A stretch of DNA of 64,000 nucleotides. It comes from Cryptomeria japonica. Taxonomy: Eukaryota; Streptophyta; Pinopsida; Cupressales; Cupressaceae. This document shows, piece after piece, positions 1 to 12,273 of this stretch (its first letter is position 1; every line of letters begins with the position of its first letter). The notes beneath the pieces are model-generated. The model was not told the origin of the DNA. It was given only the letters and a program-made list of their open reading frames with translations, and made no database searches. The stretch is taken from the NCBI RefSeq assembly GCF_030272615.1, contig NC_081410.1, positions 147,035,349 to 147,099,348 of the forward strand, read 5' to 3'. The position numbers were made by a program, and so were the translations under genes.

Positions 1-1690
1 TCTTTTGCCTAACAATTCTTACATGTTTGCAAAACTCATCAAATTCCTTAGAGAAATATTCACCCCCATAGTTAGATCTCAATACTTTTATCTTATAATA
101 TGATTTCTTTTCAAGCAATGACTTAAATTCCTTAAACTTTGTGAAGACTCTAGATTTTGAATACATAAATAAATCCAAGTATATCTTGAGACATCAACAA
201 TGAGTGAAGCATAATAATGAGATCTATTCAAAGGTTCAACATCCACTAGACCACATACATCCGAATAAATAATCTTTAAAATTCTCTTAGCTTTATTAAC
301 TCCTTTAGGAAATGAAGATCTATTTTGTTTACCAAACACACAATGGTAAAAAAAAAAACTCTTACTAACAATATAATAAAAAATCCTCTCAGCTAGTTTC
401 TTATTTAGAATAGTCTTAAGACCTTTTTCACTAATATGACCTAATCTATGGTGCCATTACAGACATGGATTTTTAGTCCTAGTTACACAAGCTGAATTAC
501 AAAAAGTAGAAGCATGTAGCTTAAACGATGTCTCTGTCTAAGATCCTTTAGGAACTACCAAAGTTCCCCTTACCAACCTACAACTAGACTTATCAAATGT
601 CACATGCATTCTAAAATTATTTAACTTGGCAACCAAAAGTGAGCTTCTTGCAAGATTTGAAATATGTAAAATATTATTAATGAAAATTATCCTCCCATCA
701 TTGAAATACAATTGTACATTTCCTTTGCCAACAATATTTATTGAGGTGTTATCAACAAGATAAACTTATCCTCCTTCATATCCTTTATACTTAGAAAACC
801 ATTCCTTGTGAGGAGTCATATGGTTGGAAGCACCTGATTGAACAAGCCAAGAATCATTACTAATAGAGTTATCTAAAATAAGTAAAGAATAAAATCACCA
901 TAATTGGAGGACTTATTTGTGGAAACATTAGTGATTTTTTATTTATTCCTACACTCCTTCACATGTCCTCTTTTACTAGTTTTCTGACACTTTACTCTGC
1001 TCTTTCCAAGAGTCTTAGAATGTCCTTTTGATTTATCGTTCTTTTTATCCTCTTTAGGCCTTCCTCAAACATGCAAGGCATCTTGGGAGCCGCCATTCAT
1101 GGTATTTTTACTCATCTCTTTTGAAAGAAGTATGGGAATAACACTGTCCATCTTAGGCTCTACACCTAGAAACAATTAGATTTCGTAAGAATCAGGAAAA
1201 GAGAAAAATAGAAGAGTACATTTATCTTCATATTTGATACTAAGATCTATTGATGCGAATTAACTTAAAATCAAATTAAAATCATTCAAATGTTCAACAA
1301 TAGAATCACCATCCCTAATTTTCAAATAATACAAATGTCTTTTTAGATATAGCTTGTTAGACAAACTCTTGGTTTGATAGATATCACCTATTTTCCTCCA
1401 AAACTTGAATGTAGTGTCTTTTGCAGACATTTACAAGGAGTGAGTTAGTGAGACACAATCGAATCATTTCTTGTGCCATTTTGTCTAACTTTTTCTACTC
1501 ATAATTTGTAAGGGAGAATCCTTTGTTTTCTTTTCTTTTGAAACTTGCAACCACTGATCTCTCTCTTCTAGGATATCCTCAACTTTTGGCTTCCACATAT
1601 CATAACTAATCCCACAAAACAAAAGCTCCCACTACAACAAAAAACCTTCAACACTTATAGAGAAAGACACCCCTCCCTTAATAGAATTGT
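1..1690 (-). pseudogene. Copia-A gag-protease-integrase remnant, cut by the window edge
   Basis: Read on the minus strand from 1690 down to 1, this is the 5' half of a Ty1/copia polyprotein in broken frames. Around 1250-1400 the decayed translation resembles a copia Gag (UBN2-like). Around 945-990 is a degenerate zinc knuckle in which the second Cys is Thr and the last spacing is one residue short. At about 800-860 the protease core reads WLVQSGASNHMT, so the catalytic Asp of the usual D-S-G motif is Gln. From 339 to 88 an open stretch of 83 codons matches the start of the integrase core (YSDVCG, then SLIVDVSRYTW). The rest of integrase and the RT lie outside the window. In Copia-B the order Gag, PR, IN is the same. 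The copy is dead: stops occur throughout and the protease is catalytically lost. Confidence 0.8.
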
Positions 1691-1692
1691 TA

Positions 1693-1704
1693 GCTCTAAT
1701 ACCA
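1693..1704 (-). other. Primer-binding site of Copia-A
   Basis: The minus strand reads TGGTATTAGAGC. That is one mismatch from the TGGTATCAGAGC complementary to the 3' end of plant initiator tRNA-Met, the usual copia primer. It sits directly inside the LTR boundary and fixes the element's orientation as minus. Confidence 0.8.
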
Positions 1705-1706
1705 AA

Positions 1707-2215
1707 TGCTGTAAAATAAGGTTAATAAATCTTGCAATATGAAATTAAACACAAATTTATTTAAAAAATGAAATTAAAGATTAACCATTAACATAGTGAT
1801 TGTAGAATCAAAATAAGAACAAGAAAACCATTGCATATGAAACACTAGATTTACGTAGAGAAACCCCTTTAGGAAAAGACTCCACCAAATAAATAGAGGA
1901 AAGTATATCACTAATTCAATGATGAATACAACAATAATACACTTCTTTGTAGACCTCTATAAAACTCATTAGCACTCCATTACCCTACAAATTTAACAAA
2001 ACTGAATGACGGGCACTAGCTCAAGGTACCAATTTATAGGAGTTTGTGAGTATCAATACTACTATGGTATAACCAAACAAAATGGAACAAAAACACCTAT
2101 AATAAATCACACCCACCTCCCAAAATAGCCTCTTACAGATGCTCTTACAACTGTCATAATGCATCTCTTATGCATGCGCACCTGTGTAAGGATTTTGTCA
2201 TAAATATTGTTATAC
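1707..2215 (-). repeat. 5' LTR of Copia-A (outer edge approximate)
   Basis: The stretch outside the primer-binding site ends, on the minus strand, in TTTTACAGCA next to TGGTATTAGAGC, as expected for an LTR 3' end. A TATA-like box (CCTATAAATT on the minus strand, near 2032-2041) suits an LTR promoter. The outer edge is uncertain because the partner 3' LTR lies beyond the window. I place it near 2215, where the neighbouring gypsy-like frame stops. No target duplication can be checked. Confidence 0.6.
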
Positions 2216-5020
2216 ACGTTGTCATAGCAATAATGAAGTTGTCATAACCATAATATATTTTTGTACAAATATTGAAAAGTGTCCAAGAACCTCAAAATAT
2301 AAAATAGTATAATCCATGTTGGTAGATCCTTTATTAGCATCCACATTAATGTCACCTTTATCTATGAGATCTTGGATCAAGTTTTTGAGTTTATAACAAC
2401 TTGATATTTTGTGGCCTTTGGTGCGATGGTATTCACAAAAATAATTGTCATTCCACCAAATTGGTTTGAAAGGACTTGGTTCATATGGCTTGATCTCTAG
2501 TAGAGTTATTACATTTGTTTGTATCAACTTTTAAATGGATAACTCAATTGGTTCTCCAAGTGGCATATAATTTATCCTTGGTGTATTGTTCCTTGGAGAT
2601 TTGGGGTTACCAGATTGCACTACATTTGCATTTGCATTTGCATTTGTTGATGCTGTATTGATGTCTTGGGACTAGTGTCTACTTGGCATAAGGGAATTAA
2701 CTGGTCCCTGTAGTGACACCACTGGTTGATCTCTGTTGACCACATGGGCATCTTTGACTCCATCATTCGTCACATTCTTATTTTTTGACTAGTATTTTGA
2801 TTTCTCATTGCTTATGTTATTGGTCAAACCATTTTCCTTATTATTCTTAAATAAATTCCTTGCTCTATAAGACCTTTTTCACACTTTAAATCCTTTTCTA
2901 TGATTTCCTTGAATGTGTTGAGACATTGCATTTGCAGTGGATACTTAATCCGAGGAATGGGATTTTCAACAAAGATATCCACTTGTTCCACCTCTGAGAT
3001 GTGACTAAGACATCTACGGTAAAGAGATCTCCATCATTGCAAAAATGAAGAAATGTCTCGCCTTACGTTTGTTTGGTAGTACATAAATCCATTAGGGTCA
3101 CTAGATTATTTGTACTATGTTAGAAGTTTGTTATAAACTGCTCAATTAGCTCTCCCCATGAGGTAATTTTTTGTGGAAAGTGTAAGAACCATTCTAAATC
3201 TATTCATCCAAGACTCTTATGGAATAGGTGCATCAAATATGTATCTTCGTGCGCTACCTCAATGTACGCAGTGAAGAATTCCCTAACATGGTCCCTGGGG
3301 TCACCTTTCCCTCTGTTTTCATTAAACTTGGGAGTCTTAAAATGTGGTGGGAATGGCGACATGTACAATGTCCTATCAAAGGGATAAGGACAAAGATCTT
3401 CCATGGTATAGCTTTTCTTCTCATATCTAGATTGCATACTTGTCATCTACTTCTAAAGGTTTTGGACTTGTTGAGCCAAGATCTCTGTCTAGGTCAAAGG
3501 TGTGCTTGGTAAATATGTATTCCCTACAAAGGGATTGGTGCTTATGTATATTGGAGATTGTTGGAACATTGATTGATTATGCAACTATGTACTATGAATT
3601 CCACTAGGTGCTATGAAGTAGGCGAATTGTGTCCCGACATTGGGTTGACTTGATCCATATAGACCGGTGGAACCTTTGTTCAAACCTTGACCACTATAAG
3701 TAGATCCCACATAGATTTATACTGCTGGTTGAGAAGTATTGGTGGGAATTGTATTCTGAGTCACACTTGTTTGATCTTGCGCTAATGTATTTGGGACATT
3801 TGACGTGGTTTTTGAAGTGACATTAGCAGTTGTTTGAGATATGTTGTTTGTAGTTGAGGAAATGGAACCTGATTGAGAGCTCTGAGTTGAAGCTACAGTG
3901 GCTTGGGTTTTCATTACTTGTGTGTTTTGGGTTGTACCATGGGTTGAGATTGAAGATGCATCATGTGTTTGTGAAGAGTTTGGTGTCTGATTCATATTTT
4001 GATTCAAAGTTACTCCTGGTGGTAAGATTGTTGAAATGTCAAATTTGGGGGCAACTTAACTCCATTCTAAATTAAAAGGGAAATATATCTATCCCCATCA
4101 TGGTTAAGAAGAGCGTTGAGGACTGTTAGAACTTGCAGATCTTGCTAGTCTTGCTACTTCTTGTGTGTTTTGGGTTGTATCATGGGTTGAGATTGAAGAT
4201 GCAACATGAGTTTGTGAAGAGTTTGGTGCCTGATTCACATTTTGATTCAAAGTAAAACCTGGTGGTAATATTGTTGAAATGTCAAAATTTGGGGGCAAAT
4301 TGGCTCCATTATGAATTAAAAGGGAAAGATATCTGTCCCTATCATGGTTAAGAAGAGTGTTGAGGATTGCTAGATCTTGTAGATCTTGCTATGTGGCCTC
4401 AAGTTCTTCATGCATCAAGTTTCGTTGGATTTTTTTTGTTGAAGGCATGTTGTTTATATTTGTTGATAGTGTTGCAGCTCTTCAGGGTTGCATGTGTTGG
4501 TAGGTTGATAAGTCCATGTTCCATGTGGGAATAACCAATGGGTAATTTGGGTCCATCTTATTCTTATCCTTTTGTGATCTTTTTAAGGGCATGAATGACT
4601 CCTAAGATGATTTGAGAATGCAAGACCTATGACAAGCTATGATGCACTCAGGACATAAATGCTAGACTTGAGACGGAATGAGTATGATGTATGCAATCTA
4701 TTTTGACACCCTATTGAGGATTGAAATGAGAAGGTTGCTGAGGGGGTTGTTGAGGATTGGGATGAAGAGGTTGTTATTGCAATCTAAGTCTTTCAAGCCT
4801 TTGCTGGACAATTTTTCTTTCAACTGCTCTTTGAATTTGGATTGCTTTTAGTATTTCCTTGTCTATGACAAATTTAACTCCCATGTACTAGGGAACACTT
4901 GTTCTTAACCTCCAAGCAAGGTTATCGAGACTGTCAATCATTTCTTCCTGATCGTTGTTTGGGCCAATATTAGGTTGCACAAATGAGAAGAAACCATCAC
5001 CTAGTAAGCCAATCTTGACT
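2216..5020 (-). pseudogene. Gypsy-A gag remnant
   Basis: Minus-strand remnant of a Ty3/gypsy Gag. From about 5020 to 4785 the frame reads as a basic, Gln-rich N-terminal part. From 4560 to 3717 it is Ser/Thr/Gln-rich low-complexity sequence. From 3446 to 3204 comes a conserved capsid-like block (DLCPYPFDRTLYM, GKGDPRDHVREFF). Near 2440-2380 is the nucleic-acid-binding motif C-EYH-RTKGH-KISSC followed by KLKNLIQDLIDKGDI. The same two blocks occur in the same order in Gypsy-B at 60800-61860, so the two are relatives in opposite orientation. The frame is interrupted many times, and pol is absent because the copy is cut near 2216-2300 beside the Copia-A LTR. Family assignment is firm; exact ends are not. 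Confidence 0.75.
3918..4390 (-). repeat. 243-bp tandem duplication inside Gypsy-A gag
   Basis: Two direct copies, about 3918-4146 and 4161-4390, are offset by 243 bp. That is 81 codons, so the duplication preserved frame. Both encode a block beginning near NFDISTILPPGFTLNQN and ending in SISTHxTTQNTQ, and both share a downstream AAGAAGAGxGTTGAGGA segment. They differ by scattered substitutions. Confidence 0.85.
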
Positions 5021-6199
5021 CATGATATTGAGTATGCAACTAATGAGGATGACTCCCTAAAATAATTGTGCAACTTAAATGAAGATGCAACCTATTGACT
5101 AAGTAGTTGACATTGATCAAAGATATTAAGAATTGTTAACTGAAATTGGGGATTGGTAAAATGATTCCCTATACTAGACTGATGAGCAAGGGAACATAAT
5201 TTGATAAGATGATTGATTGAAATTTTGATGGTCTTTTGAACTTAGTGATCTTTTGAGGGAATGTTTGGAGTTGATCTTGATAGGGACTATGCGAGGACTA
5301 GTTTAAAGATACTAGATGACAAGCTTGGACTTGATGTTAAATGCAAAGTGAGGACTAGGCATGAACTTTTGGGAATTGAATTTGAGACAATGCAAAAACT
5401 AGGCAAGAACCATAGATGGGTTCTAGAAGGACTATGCAAGGACTTATGCAATGTGAGGATTATGCATTGACCTATTTAGAAAGATTATGCAATATGAGGA
5501 CTAAGGACTTTAGACAAACTTATGATCACAAAAGAGTTGGATGAGATATCTTGTTTTGAATTTTGGAACCTTGTTTGGAATTTTTGTTTTTGAGAACTTT
5601 TGAAAATACTGCATACAAATATTGAAGACATTATGGTCAATTAGATTTATTTTTGACAACTCTGAAAACCAGAAATATGCAAGCCAGAGGGCCTATATTG
5701 GACCAAGAAGAACTGACTCTTACTGGTTTAAAACATCAAACAAATTAGAGACATGAGGAAAACATTTACAACCTAGGCTAGAAAGTGGAAACCATCTGAT
5801 GAGGCCCCCACAACAAAATACCCAAGAAAGATGGGCATATATAGAATTTGGTAGCACTGGCTTCCCCACCACAAGACTCACTTCTCAGGCATACCAAATT
5901 CTCTTATCCCAAAGATCCAGAGATCATGTTACCAGGGGATTCCTGTCTCATTCTTGAAATGACCTTTGCATATTGTTGATAATTTTATGCATGTATGTAA
6001 GAGATATAATTTTATATAGCTAGGTAGTTTAGTTTTTTTTAGCCAAGGAGGGATCAACTCCTTCATTCAACTATTATTTGATAAAGGCATGTAGGTTCTA
6101 TTAGTTGATCTGTGGATTTATGTCATGGATCCATTTTTGAAGGTTTAACCTTTAGGTTATTTAAAGTTTTAGTTGAGTCCATACAATTTTAATGTCTTT
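5021..6199. other. Unassigned intergenic DNA, possible Gypsy-A leader
   Basis: I see no gene here. A 69-codon open stretch at 5261-5470 has no recognisable motif and lies in sequence that repeats the words GGACTATGCA and GAGGACTA irregularly between 5270 and 5510, so it is probably chance. By position this could be the upstream leader of Gypsy-A, but I found no primer-binding site or LTR edge to prove it. Confidence 0.4.
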
Positions 6200-8190
6200 G
6201 GCACCTCCATGTTATTAGCTATAAGTTTTTCTCATCTTGTACATATCCCTTTGTTTTTTTTTTCCTTATATGTATTCATGTTTGTATAGTGCTCTTTTCT
6301 TCTCTCTCCCTAGTCATCTCTTTTATGTTTTGGTTTTCTATGAAGATATATTTTCTAGATTCTTATTGTGTTTACAAGAGGTACATCTCTCCAACTAGAG
6401 CTTGTTGGAACTCACCATAAAATGTAAAAGGTATTTTAAATTATGTGTGCCCTTTGTCAAGTCTTGGCCTTACTTTTTTGCTTATTAATATATACTTATA
6501 GTATTCATAAATTGAGATTCCTTGGTCAAAATTGTGCATGGTGTTATTGTTTTCCTCCCCTCACACTTTTTTCATGTGCCGAAACCTTAAAAAAACTATT
6601 TTCTTTCTAAATATGAGGGTGTTTGGACTAGTTTCCTACTTTAGGTGGGGTCTTAATATTTCTTGTGTTTTCATACCTTTTATTCACCCTTAAATCCATT
6701 GGTTCCCCATGCTCTTTCATTCTACTATATTTTTTAGGTTTTCTCTTAATTAACCTTCAACCTTAAGGATTTTAGAGTTTCAATTCTCTCCATGCATTCC
6801 CTTTGAAGGTTTATGTTTCGGTAATTCCCAATCACTATAGCATTATGTATTCCTAAATACTTATTCTCACCATGTGGTGAAATCATAATATTTTAGTATT
6901 TTGTATCTTGGAAGTCAAAAGCTTGTCATACCACTATTCCAATTGGATTTCAAGTTTTCCTTTCCTTTATATCCTTTGGGATTAGGTACGCCAAACTTCT
7001 AGGCTCTAACCTAACTCAATATGAAATCATTGTATACTTTTAGACCATTACACCCATGTTGAGTCAATTACTCTAAAATATTGTCCTTACTTTCCCACTC
7101 CCTTGTCTTCTTGAACCTTTAGAATTATCCATAACATTATATCTCAAGTGCATCAAGAACTCCAACATACCAATACCTACTCTCTCATTATTCTTATTTG
7201 ATAGGATTTGTGGTCCTTAACTTCCCCACTCACCTTAGCATCCATAGATCCTAATGTCTAATTCCCAACCTCAACATTTATCGTGTCATTTTGTATGTAA
7301 ATCCTTGAACCCTCATCTTTAAACCTTCAAGGAATTTTTTAATATATTCATCCTTCAAGCAAGCATTTTCTTGGACCCCTACCATTTTAATGCCAAGTTT
7401 CATCTTCCTCATTACATAACCCAAGATATCAATAATGATTCCAAATGGATACTATAAAATAGGAGTTAAATTAAGTCAAATTCCTCTCAACAATTTTGAG
7501 CTCCTCAAGAAAGTGATTTCAAGTGCATGGTCATTTATATATACATGATAATATTTATAGTTGGTCATTTTACTAATTATTTTTACTATAAGTGTCTTAA
7601 GCTACCTCTAGAGCATCAAGCGATGCAAGTTTGGTCTGTAAGAGGTTGTGATACTTTTTTAAATCATAGGAAGGGTAGTTAATGAACATAATTCTTGTAA
7701 ATGAATGTTTGCATGATCACTTGTAATGATTTAAGGAGATGGTTGAACCTAGTTATGGATTCTCTTTTTCCATATTTGTTGGAATGAATGTTGGAAGGGT
7801 TAAATGACTGTACATTGATTTCTAATTCATTGAAATATCTTTTATTTATTTATTTATTTCATGTGGTTTTTTTTATTAATAATATGGACTATTAAACATA
7901 TCTAGTTACATGAGGTGTTATTTATGATTTGTACATAAATACGCATTTAGTTTCATTATGCTCTATACATGTATCCTTCTTTATTTCAATTTGTGACTTG
8001 GTTTCCCAATGCAATAAGCATTGGACTAGGTGGTGATAGGCCAATAATATTTTACTTAAATCATTTTTTTATTATTTATATATTAGGGTTCTACATACAC
8101 TCATTATTCGATAGTATAACTTAGGGATTATTCTATATGAACACAAACTATCAAGATCATTAGAGAATAATGCCATACATTCCTACACCT
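6200..8190 (+). repeat. Segmental duplication copy 1, part a
   Basis: Non-coding sequence aligned by eye, in the same direction, with 43040-45094. Shared landmarks in order are TACAAGAGG(T/C)A(T/C)A near 6370 and 43200, TTTTTCATGTGC near 6567 and 43405, GGTGGGG near 6645 and 43470, and TCCTTGAACCCTCA near 7300 and 44190. Divergence is high, with many small indels. It continues at 15767 after the Copia-B insertion. No gene is visible. Confidence 0.65.
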
Positions 8191-8195
8191 TGCAC

Positions 8196-9722
8196 TGTCA
8201 GCATGATTGACATACCTAATGCAGATCAAGAATGGTGACTAAACCGGTAAAGGACTGTTTGTGATGGCATTGTGATGAAGAGATTGAGATTGCATGATTG
8301 GATGACTTTGATCAGTTATTTGTGTTGTCATTGATGGCAACTGATGTTTACTATGTTGTATTTTGTCATCTAAGTCTTTTTGGTCTACCTGAAAAGCCTT
8401 ACCGATATTATAGACAGTAAGCTGGGAATTAGGAACTTAACCGGTAAACGAGAAATGTTTTGATCTAATCTGGCGATTGGTGATGATTGAAGTGTTGCAG
8501 TTTGGAATATGATCTTGTATCATTGTAATATGTATCTGACCAGAACCACATCATGTTTTGGTTATCAGAAATCATATTTATGATTTTTGTTGTATTTTTG
8601 CTAGGGTTTAAGAAGGGTTTAAGGACCGGTAAATAATTCTCTTAATCGGTAATGATTTTTGGTTTGGCGGTGATCTACATCAAGTTCAAATGTTGGTGAT
8701 GACATGGCACAAACCGCGTGAAGTGTTTGAAAGATGTTTTGGCATGTTTGGAGAGCGAATTTCTTGGGAATATGCAAAGTGCTTAGCGAAGTGTTCTAAG
8801 GGTTTGAATTTGTATCAGATCGAGATATGATGATCATTCAACAATTGTAATTGATTTGTAATTGATTGCAATGATCCATATGATGATCAATGATGATCTG
8901 TAATGAGCTGTAAAATATCTGTGATGATCTATGTTGTAAGTCTTAGGGTTTTGTAACTGACTAAGTTGAAAAGGTTATTTATGTTGGTACAGTTGATGTT
9001 TGTTGTGTCAGTGGTTTTGAGAAAAGTATGAAGCCGAACTAGAGTATGAGATCTGCCAGAGAGTAGTAGATTTGGAGCTTAATTGGATCTGATCAAGCAA
9101 GCAGTTAAGTGTTGCACCTAGATCATTCACTGTTGTTCTCTAACAATTGCAATAGCCAAAATCCCTTAACTGGGTAGGTCCTAACATGCCTTACATTGTA
9201 AACCCCTTAACCAGGTAGCTCAACAACTGAGTGTTAAATCCTCTTGCGAGGTTGATCCTAACAGGTCAAATCTCCTAACAGGGTTCATCATCTAAATCCC
9301 TTAACCGGGCGACTCCTAACATGGTCTACTCCTAACAGAGCATCATTGTAAGCTTCTAACCAGGCTAGGCTCCTAACACGGTGCATTCCGAAAGAGTGCA
9401 CAATTTTTGTGGGTACCAATTACCACCGTTGTTTTTCCCTATTTGGGTTTCCATGTGAAAAACATGGTGTTCATATGGTGAATATTTTTATGTGCTGTTA
9501 TGTTTTACTTTCAGTTTATGCATATTGATGAACACTTAATGAGCTGTTCTGATAAACCAGTTTAACAGTTGGTTATCAGTGATTACCGATAATGGTAAAG
9601 AGTTTATTATTGGTTTATGTTTGATTTGAAGAAGTTTTATAAGTTCAAGTTTTAAGTTTGAAATTATCATTAATACTGATTCACCCCCCTCTCAGTATTT
9701 ACCGAATCCTCTAAGATTATCA
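8196..9722 (+). repeat. 5' LTR of Copia-B
   Basis: The 1,527-bp LTR starts TGTCAGCATGATTG and ends in ATTATCA. It matches 14259-15761 along its length. Its middle third contains many short CTAACAGGG and CCCTTAACCGGGT words (9160-9390). Its 3' end holds the pyrimidine-rich block ACTGATTCACCCCCC (about 9676-9691). Compared with the 3' LTR it carries a short extra segment near 9310-9345. Confidence 0.95.
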
Positions 9723-9724
9723 AT

Positions 9725-9736
9725 TGGTATCAGAGC
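9725..9736 (+). other. Primer-binding site of Copia-B
   Basis: TGGTATCAGAGC is a perfect match to the complement of the 3' end of plant initiator tRNA-Met. It lies two bases after the 5' LTR end. Confidence 0.95.
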
Positions 9737-9792
9737 ATTGGTTCTCTGTGTGCAGAAAGCTTAACAACTTGAGGGAAAGATCCTGAAGAAAG

Positions 9793-10746
9793 ATGATGAA
9801 GAATGAGGGTCCCAAGTTTACCAAGGACAACTATTGGATATGGAAAGACCAAATGAAGATATACATTAAAGGATTGGGTGCTCAATATTGGAATCATGTG
9901 ATGAACAAGTATGTTGCTCCTACTACCAGCCCCTTGACACCAGATGAGCTTAAAGAACAACAAGAAAACATTCAAGCCTTGGAAGCAATTGTAAGTACTT
10001 TATTTGATTTTGAGTATATAGATGTTCATGGATTAGAAATTGCATTTGAGGTATGGGAGAAATTATAATTGGTTTATGGAGGAGATGAGCATGTTCAAAG
10101 AGAAAAAGAAGAAAGTTTAAGAGGTAAATTTGATGACATGAAAATGGCTAATGGTGATAACATTACACAATATGGTCAAATGATTAAAGAGGTTGTAGGT
10201 GGCATTAAGAGTGCTAGAGGTAAGATTGATGATGGTATTGTTGTTAGTAAAATGTTTAGAACTCTCCTAACACAGTATGCTATTAGAGTTTATGCAATTC
10301 AAGAACTGAGATCTATCTCTAAAGATAAAGTCACTGTTGATTCTCTTATTGGAAAGTTGACTGCGTTTGAGTTAAATAACTTTGATAATAGTGTTTCAAA
10401 ACCATCTGAATCTGCTTTTAAAGATTCTGCAACCGGTACATCTGTTAGGAAAGGAAAGGATATTTGTCATAATAATGACTACAGGTCTAGTCATGGCGGT
10501 AGAAAAGGTGAGGATGATAATGAAGATCATTCGATGGAACTTGAGGCACTATTGGCTAAAAGATTTGCTAGAGGCACCGGTAAATATAAAGGTAAATTAC
10601 CCTTGAAGTGTTTTTCCTGCAATAAGATTGGACACATTGCTGCAAATTGTCCTAACAGTGATAGAAAAGAAAAGTTCAGGAAATTCAAAGGAAAGGGACT
10701 TAAACATTGCTATGTTGCAGTTGATGAAGGAGTAACTGATGAATAA
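9793..10746 (+). pseudogene. Copia-B gag
   Basis: Gag forms the virus-like particle shell and binds the element RNA. The reading frame starts at ATG 9793 (MMKNEGPKFTKDNYWIW), is interrupted by a TAA at 10066-10068, then runs on in the same frame to a TAA at 10744-10746. The central part, VYGGDEHVQREKEESLRGKFDDMK, is typical of copia Gag. The C-terminal part holds one CCHC zinc knuckle, CFSCNKIGHIAANC, at 10609-10650, with all four ligands present. The first stop reads most simply as a CAA to TAA change because WEKL-x-LVYGGD is otherwise continuous. In copia elements Gag and Pol are one polyprotein, so the second stop is also damage. Confidence 0.9.
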
Positions 10747-12273
10747 TTAGAAGATGATGACAATGAGGAGATAATGTTTGTTGCTGTGAAGGAAGATCCG
10801 ACTGATGAAAAGGCATTGGTGTCTCACATGGATAGCAGTGATGAATGGATAATAGATAGTGGTTGCTCACACCACATGACCAGTGATATACACAAGTTCT
10901 TATCCCTTGAAGAATTTGATGGCGGTGTGGTAAGATTTGGTAACAACACACCCTGTATAGTTAAAAGGTAAAGGAACTATTTCATTAGATGGAAAAAGCA
11001 ATGCAGATGATGTCTTTTGGGTTGATGGATTAAAACACAACCTTTTGAGTGTTGGTCAATTAAATGATAAGGGATATCTTCTAGAATTTAAAAGTGGAGT
11101 GTGCAGGATTCTTGGAAGTAATGGAGAATTGATTACTACTAGAAAGCAGACAAGAGGTAATCTTTTTCATTTGAATACTAATGTGAATAGTTGTTTGGTG
11201 GAAAAGATTGAAGACAACTGGTTATGGCACAAGATATTTTGTCATGTTAATTTTGACAATTTGATAAAGGTTAGTAAATCAAGTATTGTGAGAGGTTTGC
11301 CTGAGCTTGTTAAACCATATAATGTGTTATGTAAAGATTGTCAAAAGGGTATCTTTCAAGAGTAAGTATTTCTCTTCAGAAAATATTCTTGATTTGGTTC
11401 ATATTGATCTTTATGGTCCTATGAGGACTAAGAGTTATTTTGGTGATAGATATTTCATGATTTTCACTGATGATTTTTCCAAGATGATGTGGGTAACTTT
11501 TCTGAGAGAAAAGTCAGACGCATTCAATAAATTCAAAGCATTCAAAGCTTTAGTTGAGAAAGAAACCAAGAAGAATTTGAAATGTTTAAGATCTGACTGG
11601 GGTGGAGAATTTACTTCTGATGAATTTGTGAAGTTCTATGATGAATAGGGAATCAAGAGGCAGATGTCAGCTCCTAGAACTCCACAAAAAAATGGGATAG
11701 CAGAGAGGATGAATAGAAAAATTGTTGAAGCTGCTAGAACCATGTTGATTCAAGGTGAAGTATCGAAAATATTTTGGAGAGAAGCAGTTAGCATTGCTGT
11801 TTACACTTTGAATCGGGTACTTGTCAAGAGAGGTAACAACAAAACACCTTATGAATTATGGCAGGACAAGACTCCTACAGTAAGTTACTTTAAATTATTT
11901 GGGAGTAGATGTTTCATTAAATGTGATGATTACACTGGAAAGTTTGATTGAAAGTGTGATGAAGGTATTTTTCTTGGTTACTCTACAAAGAGTAAGGCTT
12001 TCAAATGTTATAATAAGAGAACAAAAAATATCATCGAGAGTGCTAATGTGAAGGTAGATGAAATCTCTGAGAAATATGATGAGACCAACAGATTTGAACC
12101 TAAGAAAGATGAAGATAAACTTGTGTTTATTGAACCAGAGTTACAAAAGAATGATGAGCAGAACAATGCAAAAATAGGTGCTCAATTGGTAAAATGTAGA
12201 TAGCGATGAAGAAGATGAAGAACATGAAGCAGATGGCACAACACCGGAACCAGTAATACAAAGGTATGTCAGA
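10747..12273 (+). pseudogene. Copia-B protease and integrase
   Basis: The protease has the intact aspartic core WIIDSGCSHHMT (DSG at 10855-10863). A one-base insertion near 10966-10972 (an A-run in GTTAAAAGGTAAAGG) breaks the frame. A GAG-pre-integrase block follows at 11045-11365 with a decayed HHCC zinc site (LWHKIFCHVNF, CKDCQKG), then another frameshift near 11350. The integrase core keeps all three acidic catalytic residues: Asp in HIDLYGP (about 11407), Asp in RSDWGGEF (11595-11597) and Glu in GIAERMNR (11703-11705). Stops lie at 11646 (TAG) and 11949 (TGA). Integrase would insert the cDNA into host DNA, giving the 5-bp duplication seen at the element ends. Confidence 0.9.

Noticed and set aside
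3228-3512. 94-codon plus-strand ORF
   Set aside because: It is the antisense shadow of the conserved gypsy capsid-like block on the minus strand.
5261-5470. 69-codon plus-strand ORF as a gene
   Set aside because: No motif, lies in sequence that repeats GGACTATGCA-like words, and no start or composition signal separates it from the flanks.
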